Of a stretch of 37,527 nt of DNA, positions 1 to 7,243 are shown in pieces. The notes below the pieces were generated by a model. The model saw nothing but the letters and a program-made list of their open reading frames with translations, was not told where the DNA came from and did no database searches. The DNA is taken from contig JBATUR010000064.1 of assembly GCA_049671305.1 (NCBI GenBank), forward strand, positions 1 to 37,527, read 5' to 3'. Origin of the DNA: CADCTM01 sp049671305 (GTDB lineage: Bacteria; Cyanobacteriota; Cyanobacteriia; Cyanobacteriales; Coleofasciculaceae). Every line of letters begins with the position of its first letter. The first letter of the stretch is position 1. A program made the translations under genes and the position numbers.

Positions 1-3
1 ATG

Positions 4-726
4 TTACTGTTTGTACCAAGCTTGTTTCCACTGTTTCATTTGGTCAATTTCTTTTTGTTGTGAAGTGAGAATTTCTTGGGCGAGTTTCTTAATTTCAGGG
101 CGCTTAGACTTCTTGAGCGCATCTTCAGCCATGATTAATGCCCCTTGATGATGAGGAATCATGGCATTCATAAAACGTAGATCAAACTCTGCATCTGCTT
201 TACCTAAGTCTTGACTCATCATCATGGCTTGCATCTGTTCTGATGACACCTCCATAGTATGATTCATCTGAGCATTGTAAGCCATTGGTTTATCTCCGGC
301 TTTGGGATACCAAGCTTTGCGCCATTTTCTCATTAGCTCATTTTCTTCTCTGCTTTGAGCGATGATGATATCGTCTGCCAGTTTTTTGATTTCAGGACGA
401 GTTGATTTTTGTTGAGCTTCTTTTGCCATTGCGATCGCACCTTGATGGTGGGGAATCATCCCATCAATAAACCGCAAATCATAGTTTTCATCGGCTGGTC
501 CCAAGTCCATTGCCATACTATGGTTCATGCCGTTACCATGATTCATGCCGCCACCTTGCATCATGTCCTGTTTACCACTAGGTTCTGTGGTAGGGGTAGT
601 TGCAAGTTGAGCTTGGTTTTGGGAGGCATTAGAGCAGGCTGTTATCCCGCCCAAGGAAGCGATCGCCAAAAATGTCATTAAAAAACCAGTTTTTCTTGAA
701 ATTGGTTGCATAAACTTCATACTCAT
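4..726 (-). CDS. copM: CopM-like copper-binding lipoprotein with two DUF305 domains
   Basis: This 240-residue protein begins with a lipoprotein signal: a basic n-region, a hydrophobic stretch (about 14-26) and a GITAC lipobox with the lipidated Cys at 31. A Met/His-rich linker (about 54-75) follows, then two DUF305 repeats (about 80-141 and 172-238). Each repeat carries a DLRF...MIPHHQGA motif and a RPEIKKLA segment. Two DUF305 domains are the architecture of Synechocystis CopM, a periplasmic copper-binding resistance protein, so copper binding outside the cytoplasm is the likely role. The gene diverges from the Csp gene across a region with paired ATGAA repeats, and the rest of the copper genes follow. 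The start could be the first or third codon (M-S-M). No CopRS two-component genes are adjacent, unlike in Synechocystis. The lipobox makes envelope anchoring an inference specific to this protein. Confidence 0.85.
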   Translation of the reverse strand: MSMKFMQPISRKTGFLMTFLAIASLGGITACSNASQNQAQLATTPTTEPSGKQDMMQGGGMNHGNGMNHSMAMDLGPADENYDLRFIDGMIPHHQGAIAMAKEAQQKSTRPEIKKLADDIIIAQSREENELMRKWRKAWYPKAGDKPMAYNAQMNHTMEVSSEQMQAMMMSQDLGKADAEFDLRFMNAMIPHHQGALIMAEDALKKSKRPEIKKLAQEILTSQQKEIDQMKQWKQAWYKQ

Positions 727-840
727 CTAAGACAAACCCCAGGAGTTTCCTTGTATTATTCTGAATCCAGCCGACTAGAGCGACAATTTCCAGGTTTTGT
801 GCGCTTTTTATCATTGCTTATATATAAATGTTTTCATAGA

Positions 841-936
841 GAAATGAAATTAGCATGAAATCCTAATTTTGAAGGGCATTTGTATAAGTCATTACTTGTC
901 GTACCGTAATGCACAGGGAAATGAAATTAGCATGAA
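841..936. promoter_or_regulatory. Paired direct repeats resembling CopR boxes, between copM and csp
   Basis: A 19-bp sequence (GAAATGAAATTAGCATGAA) occurs twice, at 841-859 and 918-936. Each copy contains two ATGAA half-sites 11 bp apart; on the minus strand this reads TTCAT-N6-TTCAT, pointing toward copM. Direct half-sites one helical turn apart are typical of OmpR-family response regulators. From memory, Synechocystis CopR binds TTCAT-N4/5-TTCAT before copM and copBAC, so these are close to that motif but with a slightly longer spacer. The position suits control of copM, csp, or both. Confidence 0.5.
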
Positions 937-1072
937 CTCTCTATACTCCATTAGCAAGAAATACTCTTTATTCCATCAGGAAGGCGCGATCGCATTATTT
1001 ACCTCCTAATGTGAACCCAAGAGGCATAAATGAGTGCCTTTTATTTAAATTCATAGCTTTAGGAGTGAAATA

Positions 1073-1429
1073 ATGACAACAACTCAAGATCATCAATCTT
1101 TGCTGGAAACTTGCATTCAGGCTTGTTTAGATTGCCTAAAAGATTGCGAAAACTGTGCCGATGCCTGCTTAAGTAGCGACATGGTGCAGATGATGGCTCA
1201 ATGTATTAAACTATGCCGAGATTGTGCTGATACTTGCAATCTATGTGCTCGTTTGATGGCTCGTAATTCCGATCTTCATGCCCAAATGTGCAATGTCTGC
1301 GCCGAAGCTTGCGATCGCTGTGCTGCTGAGTGCGGGAAACACAAAAGCGACCACTGCCAGCGTTGTGCTGCCTCCTGTCGCAGTTGTGCCCAGTCTTGCC
1401 GACAAATGTCTAAGGCGATGGCAGCGTAA
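1073..1429 (+). CDS. csp: Csp-type four-helix-bundle copper-storage protein (DUF326)
   Basis: The protein has 118 residues and 21 cysteines, arranged as repeated CxxxC and CxxC pairs along predicted helices. This is the signature of the Csp/DUF326 copper-storage family, in which Cys side chains line the core of a four-helix bundle and hold many Cu(I) ions. There is no Tat or Sec signal, so it should be cytosolic (Csp3-like). The start is supported by AGGAG about eight bases upstream (1060-1064). It lies between copM and copZ-copA, which supports Cu(I) buffering as the role. A short CDS-like remnant lies just downstream at 1440-1544. The number of ions bound cannot be told from sequence. Confidence 0.9.
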   Translation: MTTTQDHQSLLETCIQACLDCLKDCENCADACLSSDMVQMMAQCIKLCRDCADTCNLCARLMARNSDLHAQMCNVCAEACDRCAAECGKHKSDHCQRCAASCRSCAQSCRQMSKAMAA

Positions 1430-1439
1430 GTAATTCTAA

Positions 1440-1544
1440 ATGCTGATGCTGTGCAGATTGCCGCGTGCTGAAGTAAATCAAGCTTGTCGGCGTGCGGCTG
1501 AGGAATACCGTAAAGTAACCAGTGTTGCAGGTTTAGCCTCATAA
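1440..1544 (+). pseudogene. Short remnant downstream of csp, possibly a duplicated Csp tail
   Basis: An open stretch of 34 codons ends with TAA at 1542-1544. Its C-terminal part reads QACRRAAEEYRKV, which resembles the last helix of Csp/DUF326 proteins. Upstream of it the similarity is lost and other frames hold stops. No good ribosome binding site is seen, and the stretch starts only 10 bases after the csp stop. A decayed second csp copy is an inference; a chance ORF is the alternative. Confidence 0.3.
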
Positions 1545-1567
1545 CCAAATTGAGCAAAATATCTCAG

Positions 1568-1588
1568 CCTCCCTACTTGCTAGGGAGG
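1568..1588 (+). terminator. Hairpin after csp, possible terminator
   Basis: CCTCCCT (1568-1574) and AGGGAGG (1582-1588) form a perfect 7-bp GC-rich stem with a 7-nt loop. No clear U-run follows, so it may be a weak terminator or an mRNA-stabilising stem. Confidence 0.35.
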
Positions 1589-1695
1589 GCAATCTTGTAT
1601 TAGGAAACTATTCTGAATAACCGCATTGCTGAGAACTTAGTTTTTGTCACATAAATATCCCAAAGCCAAGTTTTAGCAGAAAATATATTTTTCCC

Positions 1696-1727
1696 TTGAC
1701 TCTCCACTTAACTAGAGGGTTCAAAAT
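1696..1727 (+). promoter_or_regulatory. MerR-type metal-responsive promoter before copZ
   Basis: A -35 box TTGACT (1696-1701) is followed after a long spacer of 19-20 bp by a weak AT-rich -10 (about 1721-1727). The spacer carries an imperfect dyad, ACTCTCCA against TAGAGGGT (6 of 8 positions symmetric). A long spacer with the dyad between -35 and -10 is the hallmark of promoters activated by MerR-family metal sensors (CueR, ZntR, CoaR). It sits about 70 bp before the copZ start. The matching regulator gene is not in the window. Confidence 0.6.
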
Positions 1728-1773
1728 AAACATAGTCCTTCTAAAGAATTTTTACCTTTCAGGAGTTAAGCCC

Positions 1774-1968
1774 ATGACACTACAACTTAAAGTTCCTAAA
1801 ATTGCCTGTGCAGCTTGCGTAAATACTGTAACTAAAGCCGTTCAAAGTGTTGATGCCGCAGCAAAAGTAGAAGCAGATACCAAAACGAAAATGGTCAATA
1901 TTGAAACCCAGAAAACGGAAGCAGAAATCAAAAAAGCACTGACTAATGCTGGCTATCCTGCCGCTTAA
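1774..1968 (+). CDS. copZ: CopZ-like copper chaperone (HMA domain)
   Basis: A 64-residue single heavy-metal-associated domain with the metal-binding motif ACAAC (CxxC) near residues 11-14, and the alternating beta-alpha pattern of Atx1/CopZ proteins. The ATG at 1774 is chosen because AGGAG (1761-1765) lies at ideal spacing. A longer frame reaches back to a TTG at 1696, but that TTG is inside the promoter -35 box. The canonical MxCxxC is altered: the residues before the first Cys read PKIA rather than GMT/GMS. It probably carries Cu(I) to the CopA ATPase encoded 71 bp downstream in the same transcript. Confidence 0.85.
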   Translation: MTLQLKVPKIACAACVNTVTKAVQSVDAAAKVEADTKTKMVNIETQKTEAEIKKALTNAGYPAA

Positions 1969-2039
1969 AAATAAGTCGTTGACTACATTTCCCTAACTGT
2001 ATACCCCAAACCCAATTTAAGGGTTAAGGATGATAATTT

Positions 2040-4295
2040 ATGGATACCATCACACTCAAACTACGAGGCATGAGTTGTGCCTCCTGTGCCAATAATATTG
2101 AAGAATCAATTCGCTCAGTTCCAGGTGTCAGCCAAAGCAGCGTCAACTTTGGTGCAGAACAAGCCACTGTTACTTATGATCCAAAAAAGACCGACATAGA
2201 AGCGATTCAAAATGCCGTCGATGCTGCCGGATACTCTGCCCAGCCTATTCAAGAACAAGACTTACTTAATGATGATGCAGAACGAAAAACGCGACAAGCA
2301 GAGTCACGAGAATTGAAGCGCAAAGTCTGGATTGGTGGCATCATTAGTGCAATTCTAGTAATAGGTTCCATACCAGCAATGACGGGGTTGCAGATTCCCT
2401 TCATCCCTATGTGGCTGCATAATTTCTGGCTGCAAGCTGCGTTGACTGCACCTGTTCAGTTTTGGTGTGGAAAGTCTTTTTATATTAACAGTTGGAAAGC
2501 CTTCAAACGTCACGGGGCGACTATGGATACTTTGATTGCTTTGGGTACTAGTGCTGCCTATTTTTATTCGCTATTTGTGACTATTTTTCCCGGCTTTTTG
2601 ACTTCTCAGGGACTTAATCCTGATGTTTATTATGAAACTGCCGCCGTTGTGATCACGCTGATTTTATTGGGACGGTTATTTGAGAATCGCGCTAAGGGGC
2701 AAACTTCGGAAGCGATGCGTAAATTAATGGGATTGCAAGCAAAAACTGCTCGTGTGATTCGTAATGGTCAAGAAGTGGATGTTCCCATTTCTGATGTTCA
2801 GCTAGAAGATGTTATTTTAGTACGCCCTGGTGAAAAAATTCCGGTAGATGGTGAAATCATTGATGGTACTTCAACCATTGATGAGGCAATGGTAACCGGA
2901 GAAAGTGTTGCGGTCAAAAAGCAACCTGGAGATGAAGTAATTGGAGCTACGATGAATAAAACAGGTAGCTTTAAGTTTCGAGCAACGCGAATTGGTAAGG
3001 ATACCTTTTTGGCACAAATTGTTAAGTTGGTGCAGCAGGCGCAGGGTTCTAAAGCACCGATTCAACGCTTGGCAGATCAGGTAACCGGCTGGTTTGTGCC
3101 GGTGGTAATTGCGATCGCTATTTCTACTTTCGTCATCTGGTACAACTTTATGGGGAATATCACCCTGGCATTAACTACCACAGTCGGTGTGCTGATTATC
3201 GCCTGTCCTTGTGCCTTGGGTTTGGCAACTCCCACCTCAATTATGGTTGGAACAGGTAAAGGGGCGGAAAATGGCATCTTAATCAAAGGTGCAGATAGCT
3301 TGGAACTGGCACACAAACTGCAAACAATTGTCCTTGACAAAACTGGAACTTTGACCCAAGGCAAGCCGACTGTTACGGACTTTGTAACAGTTAAAGGCAC
3401 TGCTAATGGCAATGAACTAAAATTATTGCAGCTTGCCGCCGCCTTAGAAAGGAATTCGGAGCATCCCTTAGCAGAAGCCGTGGTGCAATATGCCCAGGCT
3501 CAACAAGTGCAATTAACCCAATCACAAGACTTTGAAGCGATCGCAGGTAGTGGTGTGCAAGGATATGTTTCTAGTCGGCGCGTCCATATTGGTACTCAAC
3601 GTTGGATGAGCGAGTTGGGCATTGATACCAGCTCTTTGCAAGAACATTGGGAGCGTTTGGAGTCTTTGGGCAAAACTGTGGTTGGGATGGCTGTTGAGGG
3701 CAAAATTGAGGGAATTATGGGGATTTCTGATGCCCTCAAGCCTTCTTCTGCCCAGGCGGTTCGCACCTTGCAAAAATTAGGTTTAGAAGTGGTGATGCTA
3801 ACCGGGGACAATCGTCGCACGGCTGAAGTGATTGCCCAGGAAGTAGGAATTAAAAGGGTTATTGCAGAAGTTCGCCCTGATCAAAAAACGGATCACGTAA
3901 AGCAACTCCAGGCAGAAGGTAAGATTGTGGCGATGGTTGGAGATGGAATTAATGATGCCCCAGCTTTGGCTCAAGCGGATGTGGGAATTGCGATCGGGAC
4001 GGGGACAGATGTAGCGATCGCTGCTTCTGATATTACCTTGATTTCTGGTGATTTACAAGGTATTGTTACGGCGATTCAACTTTCTCGTGCCACGATGGCA
4101 AACATTCGTCAAAATCTCTTCTTTGCCTTCATTTATAATGTGGCGGGAATTCCCATTGCTGCTGGTATTTTGTTCCCAATTTTCGGTTGGCTTCTTAGCC
4201 CGATTATTGCAGGTGCGGCAATGGCATTTAGTTCGGTTTCTGTTGTGACAAATGCTTTGCGGTTAAGGAATTTTAAACCTAAAACTATTTATTAA
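2040..4295 (+). CDS. copA: Copper-exporting P1B-type ATPase CopA
   Basis: This 751-residue P1B-1 ATPase has one N-terminal HMA domain with GMSCASC (Cys13, Cys16). It also has the membrane metal site CPC (389-391), the actuator TGES (286-289), the phosphorylation motif DKTGT (Asp433), the SEHP nucleotide-binding motif and GDGIND in the P-domain hinge. The length and the CPC motif match Cu+ exporters; the Cd/Zn type would have the same CPC but a different C-terminal membrane signature. It couples ATP hydrolysis to Cu(I) export from the cytosol, or loading of thylakoids in some cyanobacterial paralogs. It is probably co-transcribed with copZ. The start is the ATG preceded by AAGGA. Confidence 0.92.
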   Translation: MDTITLKLRGMSCASCANNIEESIRSVPGVSQSSVNFGAEQATVTYDPKKTDIEAIQNAVDAAGYSAQPIQEQDLLNDDAERKTRQAESRELKRKVWIGGIISAILVIGSIPAMTGLQIPFIPMWLHNFWLQAALTAPVQFWCGKSFYINSWKAFKRHGATMDTLIALGTSAAYFYSLFVTIFPGFLTSQGLNPDVYYETAAVVITLILLGRLFENRAKGQTSEAMRKLMGLQAKTARVIRNGQEVDVPISDVQLEDVILVRPGEKIPVDGEIIDGTSTIDEAMVTGESVAVKKQPGDEVIGATMNKTGSFKFRATRIGKDTFLAQIVKLVQQAQGSKAPIQRLADQVTGWFVPVVIAIAISTFVIWYNFMGNITLALTTTVGVLIIACPCALGLATPTSIMVGTGKGAENGILIKGADSLELAHKLQTIVLDKTGTLTQGKPTVTDFVTVKGTANGNELKLLQLAAALERNSEHPLAEAVVQYAQAQQVQLTQSQDFEAIAGSGVQGYVSSRRVHIGTQRWMSELGIDTSSLQEHWERLESLGKTVVGMAVEGKIEGIMGISDALKPSSAQAVRTLQKLGLEVVMLTGDNRRTAEVIAQEVGIKRVIAEVRPDQKTDHVKQLQAEGKIVAMVGDGINDAPALAQADVGIAIGTGTDVAIAASDITLISGDLQGIVTAIQLSRATMANIRQNLFFAFIYNVAGIPIAAGILFPIFGWLLSPIIAGAAMAFSSVSVVTNALRLRNFKPKTIY

Positions 4296-4309
4296 AATAC
4301 CGCATAGAC

Positions 4310-4337
4310 TTGCTAATTTGCTCAGGAAACTTAGCAA
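4310..4337 (+). other. Small inverted repeat between copA and the cupredoxin gene
   Basis: TTGCTAA (4310-4316) and TTAGCAA (4331-4337) are perfect 7-bp arms around a 14-nt loop. It could be an operator or a processing stem; nothing more can be claimed. Confidence 0.25.
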
Positions 4338-4410
4338 AAACTCTGGCGCAAATTGTCTTGAGGTTTCTTCACATTTTAAAATTATTCAATTGAAATCAGG
4401 AGTGATCATA

Positions 4411-4983
4411 ATGCTGAAAAAAACTACATTTTACGGAACACTAGCAGGATTTGGCTTTTTACTTGCAAGCATTTCCGGAGCAATGGCAACTGAAATGCCT
4501 ACTAAAAATATTAGCGAAGTATCTGCTACAAAATCATTACAATTTCGCCGTATTGAGCAACCGTTAGGCAATAAAATAACGGTTACATTGGGTGGATTAG
4601 GTTTGATTGGTTTGGAGCTTTGGTGGTTTCTTTTGAGCAAACCTAAATCGCAAAAGGTGGAAGATAATGAGGGAATTCAGGAGGTTACTATTATTGTTGA
4701 TGGTGGTTATGATCCGAGCCGTATTGTTGTGGAAGTAGGGCAACTTGTGCGGCTTAATTTCCTTCGTAAAGACAAGAGTAGTTGTTTAGAGGAAGTGCGT
4801 TTACCTGACTTCCATATCGCACAAAATTTACCACTTAATCAAGTTACAACTGTTGAATTTACTCCGACAAAACCAGGAAATTATGAGTTTGCTTGTGGCA
4901 TGAATATGTTTCGAGGCGTGGTGGAAGTAAAGCCATCTAATGCTGCTAGTAAGGAGAATTTTTCTACTCAATTTACTGCATAA
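4411..4983 (+). CDS. Membrane-anchored cupredoxin-domain protein
   Basis: A 190-residue protein starting at the ATG with AGGAG seven bases upstream (4398-4402). A signal-like hydrophobic segment (about 8-26) and a second one (about 56-75) suggest membrane anchoring. A C-terminal cupredoxin-like beta-sandwich follows (about 90-174). Candidate copper ligands are Cys125, His135 and the CGMNM motif (Cys162, Met164, Met166), in the order expected for this cupredoxin_1-like family. The TPTKPGNYEF stretch before CGM is typical. Its place directly after copA suggests it receives or buffers exported copper on the outer face of the membrane. The frame extends upstream to 4318, but that extension has no signal peptide or ribosome site. 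Electron transfer cannot be excluded. Confidence 0.75.
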   Translation: MLKKTTFYGTLAGFGFLLASISGAMATEMPTKNISEVSATKSLQFRRIEQPLGNKITVTLGGLGLIGLELWWFLLSKPKSQKVEDNEGIQEVTIIVDGGYDPSRIVVEVGQLVRLNFLRKDKSSCLEEVRLPDFHIAQNLPLNQVTTVEFTPTKPGNYEFACGMNMFRGVVEVKPSNAASKENFSTQFTA

Positions 4984-5187
4984 TTTAGTCAAAAAATCGC
5001 CTACCTTTGAGTAGATTGTAGAGTCGCACAGAGGCTTATCTTGACGCATTGCCATTAATCTCAGAAAACTTGACTTTTGTTGGGGGTGGGGTGAACACTT
5101 GAGATGTTGACCCATTTGATTGATGAAATACCTATGATCAAGCTGTAAAATCAGCAAAAATGGTAAAATCTCAACCACCCAATGATT

Positions 5188-5207
5188 ATCTTCTATTTCT
5201 AGAAGAT
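5188..5207. promoter_or_regulatory. Hairpin or operator-like palindrome before the antiporter gene
   Basis: ATCTTCTA (5188-5195) pairs with TAGAAGAT (5200-5207) around TTTC. The right arm is repeated almost exactly as TAGAAG-TTTTC at 5220-5230, with the palindrome CTGATCAG between them. The element ends about 35 bp before the antiporter start. It could be a binding site or a weak terminator for the upstream operon. Confidence 0.3.
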
Positions 5208-5241
5208 TTTCTGATCAGATAGAAGTTTTCCAAGGTAAAAA

Positions 5242-6441
5242 ATGAATTTAACCGTCGAGCAAATTGAGTTCTTTCTATTTGTAGCTGCCATTGTGGCAAT
5301 GGTGGCAAGGTTGATCAAACTTCCTTACACGACTGGCTTAGTTATTGCTGGAATTGGCATTGCTTTTATACCATCTCCTTATCATGTTGAGCTCTCGAAA
5401 GAACTGATTTTTGTAATTTTTCTACCTGCCCTCGTTTTTGAAGCAGCACTTTACATTCGCTGGGAAGAATTAAAGAATGATTTTTTAGTTGTCCTAACTT
5501 TAGCAACGTTAGGTGTGTTGATATCAGCAGCAATAACTACCGCAGGAATGCACTATTTGGTAGGATGGGAATGGCAAATAGCAATGGTTTTTGGTATTCT
5601 TATTACTGCGACTGACCCAGTTTCTGTAATTGCTACTTTTAAAGAGACAGGTGTTAAGGGAAGATTGAGGCTATTAGTAGAAGCTGAAAGTTTATTTAAT
5701 GACGGCATTGCTGCTGTAGGATTTGGCATCGCTGTTACTTTGGCAATGGGGCAAACAACTAGTTTTCCTAGCACCTTAATGCTGTTGGTAACAACCATTG
5801 GCGGCGGTATTTTATGCGGCGTCTTAGTGACAGGTACTCTATTATTAATAGCAGGACAAACAGAAGATCCTTTAGTAGAAATTACTTTTACGACAGTAGC
5901 AGCTTATGGCTCATTTCTCCTAGCAGAAAATTTTGAATTGTCTGGAGTATTGGCAACACTTACGGCAGGGCTAATGATTGGAAATTTAGGTTCCCTGGGC
6001 TCTATTTCAGATCAAGGCAGAAGATCAGTAGAAGCTTTTTGGAGTTATGTTGCTTTCGTTGTCAATTCACTGATTTTTATCCTGATTGGCATTCAGGTAT
6101 CTCAAGAAAGTTTCGGTCTTTTCTTAGTACCAATTTTAGTCGCTATCGCCATCGTAACTATTGGAAGAGCTTTTGCTATTTATCCTTTATGTTTGTTATT
6201 TTCCCTATCAGATTTGCGTGTCAAAATGTCCCATCAACACGCTTTATTTTGGGGCGGTTTACGTGGTGCTCTTGCCCTGGCGTTGTCGTTAGGATTACCA
6301 CTTGATATACCCCACCGCACAGAAATTATTACCGTTACTTTTGGGGTTGTTGCCTTTTCGGTATTTGTACAAGGGTTAACAATGCAGCCCATGTTACAAG
6401 CTTTGGGTGAGATTCCCACACTAAATAAACCCGAAAGTTGA
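5242..6441 (+). CDS. CPA1-family Na+/H+ antiporter
   Basis: A 399-residue integral membrane protein with about 11-12 hydrophobic segments over its whole length. Family motifs are ATDPVSVIA (Asp125) and EAESLFNDG (Asn153-Asp154). The ND pair in the ion-binding core marks CPA1 (NhaP/NhaS-type) exchangers, generally electroneutral Na+(K+)/H+ antiporters. It lacks the long cytoplasmic C-terminal tail found in eukaryotic NHEs and some NhaP forms. It would export Na+ in exchange for protons and help pH and salt homeostasis. The gene follows the copper cluster on the same strand after a 258-bp gap containing a palindrome, so it is probably a separate transcription unit. Ion choice cannot be read from sequence. 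Confidence 0.88.
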   Translation: MNLTVEQIEFFLFVAAIVAMVARLIKLPYTTGLVIAGIGIAFIPSPYHVELSKELIFVIFLPALVFEAALYIRWEELKNDFLVVLTLATLGVLISAAITTAGMHYLVGWEWQIAMVFGILITATDPVSVIATFKETGVKGRLRLLVEAESLFNDGIAAVGFGIAVTLAMGQTTSFPSTLMLLVTTIGGGILCGVLVTGTLLLIAGQTEDPLVEITFTTVAAYGSFLLAENFELSGVLATLTAGLMIGNLGSLGSISDQGRRSVEAFWSYVAFVVNSLIFILIGIQVSQESFGLFLVPILVAIAIVTIGRAFAIYPLCLLFSLSDLRVKMSHQHALFWGGLRGALALALSLGLPLDIPHRTEIITVTFGVVAFSVFVQGLTMQPMLQALGEIPTLNKPES

Positions 6442-6765
6442 ATATGATTATCACAAAAACCATCAATAAGCTTTCTTAAACATCAATACGGGTTTTAAGT
6501 AATAGCGTCCGCTTGCTGCAAAGCACTTTATTTCTGATAGCAGATAGTAGCGCTATTAGGAAGGATGCTCAGGATTTCTTCTGGGAATTTGCTGTTAATC
6601 GGTTCTTTAAGCTGCTTTGTAACTCTCTATACTCAAAAATTTGAGTCATTGCTGCTTAATCTCTGTCTTTGGGTAGATAAATCGCCGATGTGTTGCAGAA
6701 GACGCCCAAAAACTTATAAAACCTTTACAGTGGTTAACAGAACGAAAGGAAAATTGGTAACAAAC
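6442..6765. other. Gap between antiporter and fasciclin genes
   Basis: Most of this gap looks non-coding. TAATAGCG (6500-6507) and CGCTATTA (6551-6558) form a perfect 8-bp inverted repeat enclosing 43 bp. From 6565 an open frame runs into the fasciclin gene with no stop, preceded by GGAAGG; see the fasciclin entry for why this extension is probably leader rather than protein. Confidence 0.4.
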
Positions 6766-7167
6766 ATGGCAGACATCGTAGATACCGCCGTTGGCGCAGG
6801 TTCATTTACAACTCTAGTAGCAGCAGTCAAGGCAGCAGGTCTTGTAGATACTCTCAAAGGCGCTGGTCCTTTCACAGTTTTCGCACCAACTGATGAAGCG
6901 TTTGCCAAGCTACCTGCAGGCACCGTAGATTCACTTTTGAAGGATATTCCTAAACTGAAGAAAATCCTGACCTATCACGTCGTTTCCGGCAAAGTGATGG
7001 CAGCAGATGTTACTAAACTTACCAAAGCAACAACTGTTGAAGGTTCTGATCTCAAAGTTGATGCCTCTAGTGGTGTCAAAATTAATGATGCTACCGTTGT
7101 TACCCCAGATGTAGCTTGTGATAATGGTGTAATTCACATTATTGATTCTGTTTTATTGCCTGCTTAA
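6766..7167 (+). CDS. Single-domain fasciclin (FAS1) protein
   Basis: A 133-residue protein made of one FAS1 domain, with the conserved H1 motif (FTVFAPTDEAF, about 36-46), the central YHV (about 70-72) and the H2-like segment with VIHIIDSVLLP at the C-terminus. Small cyanobacterial FAS1 proteins beginning MADIVDTA are common, which supports the ATG at 6766; AAAGGA lies 5'. The frame is open back to 6565 and encodes a hydrophobic stretch, but that is followed by a basic, Cys-rich segment unlike a normal signal peptide or linker. FAS1 domains mediate adhesion or matrix contacts when exported. Here, with no signal peptide, the location is uncertain. Confidence 0.85.
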   Translation: MADIVDTAVGAGSFTTLVAAVKAAGLVDTLKGAGPFTVFAPTDEAFAKLPAGTVDSLLKDIPKLKKILTYHVVSGKVMAADVTKLTKATTVEGSDLKVDASSGVKINDATVVTPDVACDNGVIHIIDSVLLPA

Positions 7168-7182
7168 GCAGCATAATTGAAC

Positions 7183-7242
7183 AGTAGGGCGGATTTACCA
7201 AAATTATGAAAAACCATGATTTTAGGTAAGTCCGCCCTTACT
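7183..7242. terminator. Long imperfect inverted repeat between convergent genes
   Basis: AGTAGGGCGGATTTACC and its near complement GGTAAGTCCGCCCTTACT flank a second internal pair (AAAATTATG / CATGATTTT). Together they form a roughly 60-nt nearly continuous hairpin, placed exactly between the fasciclin stop and the amylase stop. It probably acts as a bidirectional terminator. Its GTAGGGCGG ends also resemble dispersed cyanobacterial palindromes, so it may be a repeat copy used as a terminator. Confidence 0.55.
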
Positions 7243-7243
7243 A

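Noticed and set aside
629..814. Minus-strand frame overlapping the start of copM
   Set aside because: It is an alternative frame of copM's start region with no ribosome site or recognisable pattern.
1276..1557. Minus-strand ORF opposite the csp 3' end
   Set aside because: Shadow of the Cys-rich csp sequence on the other strand.
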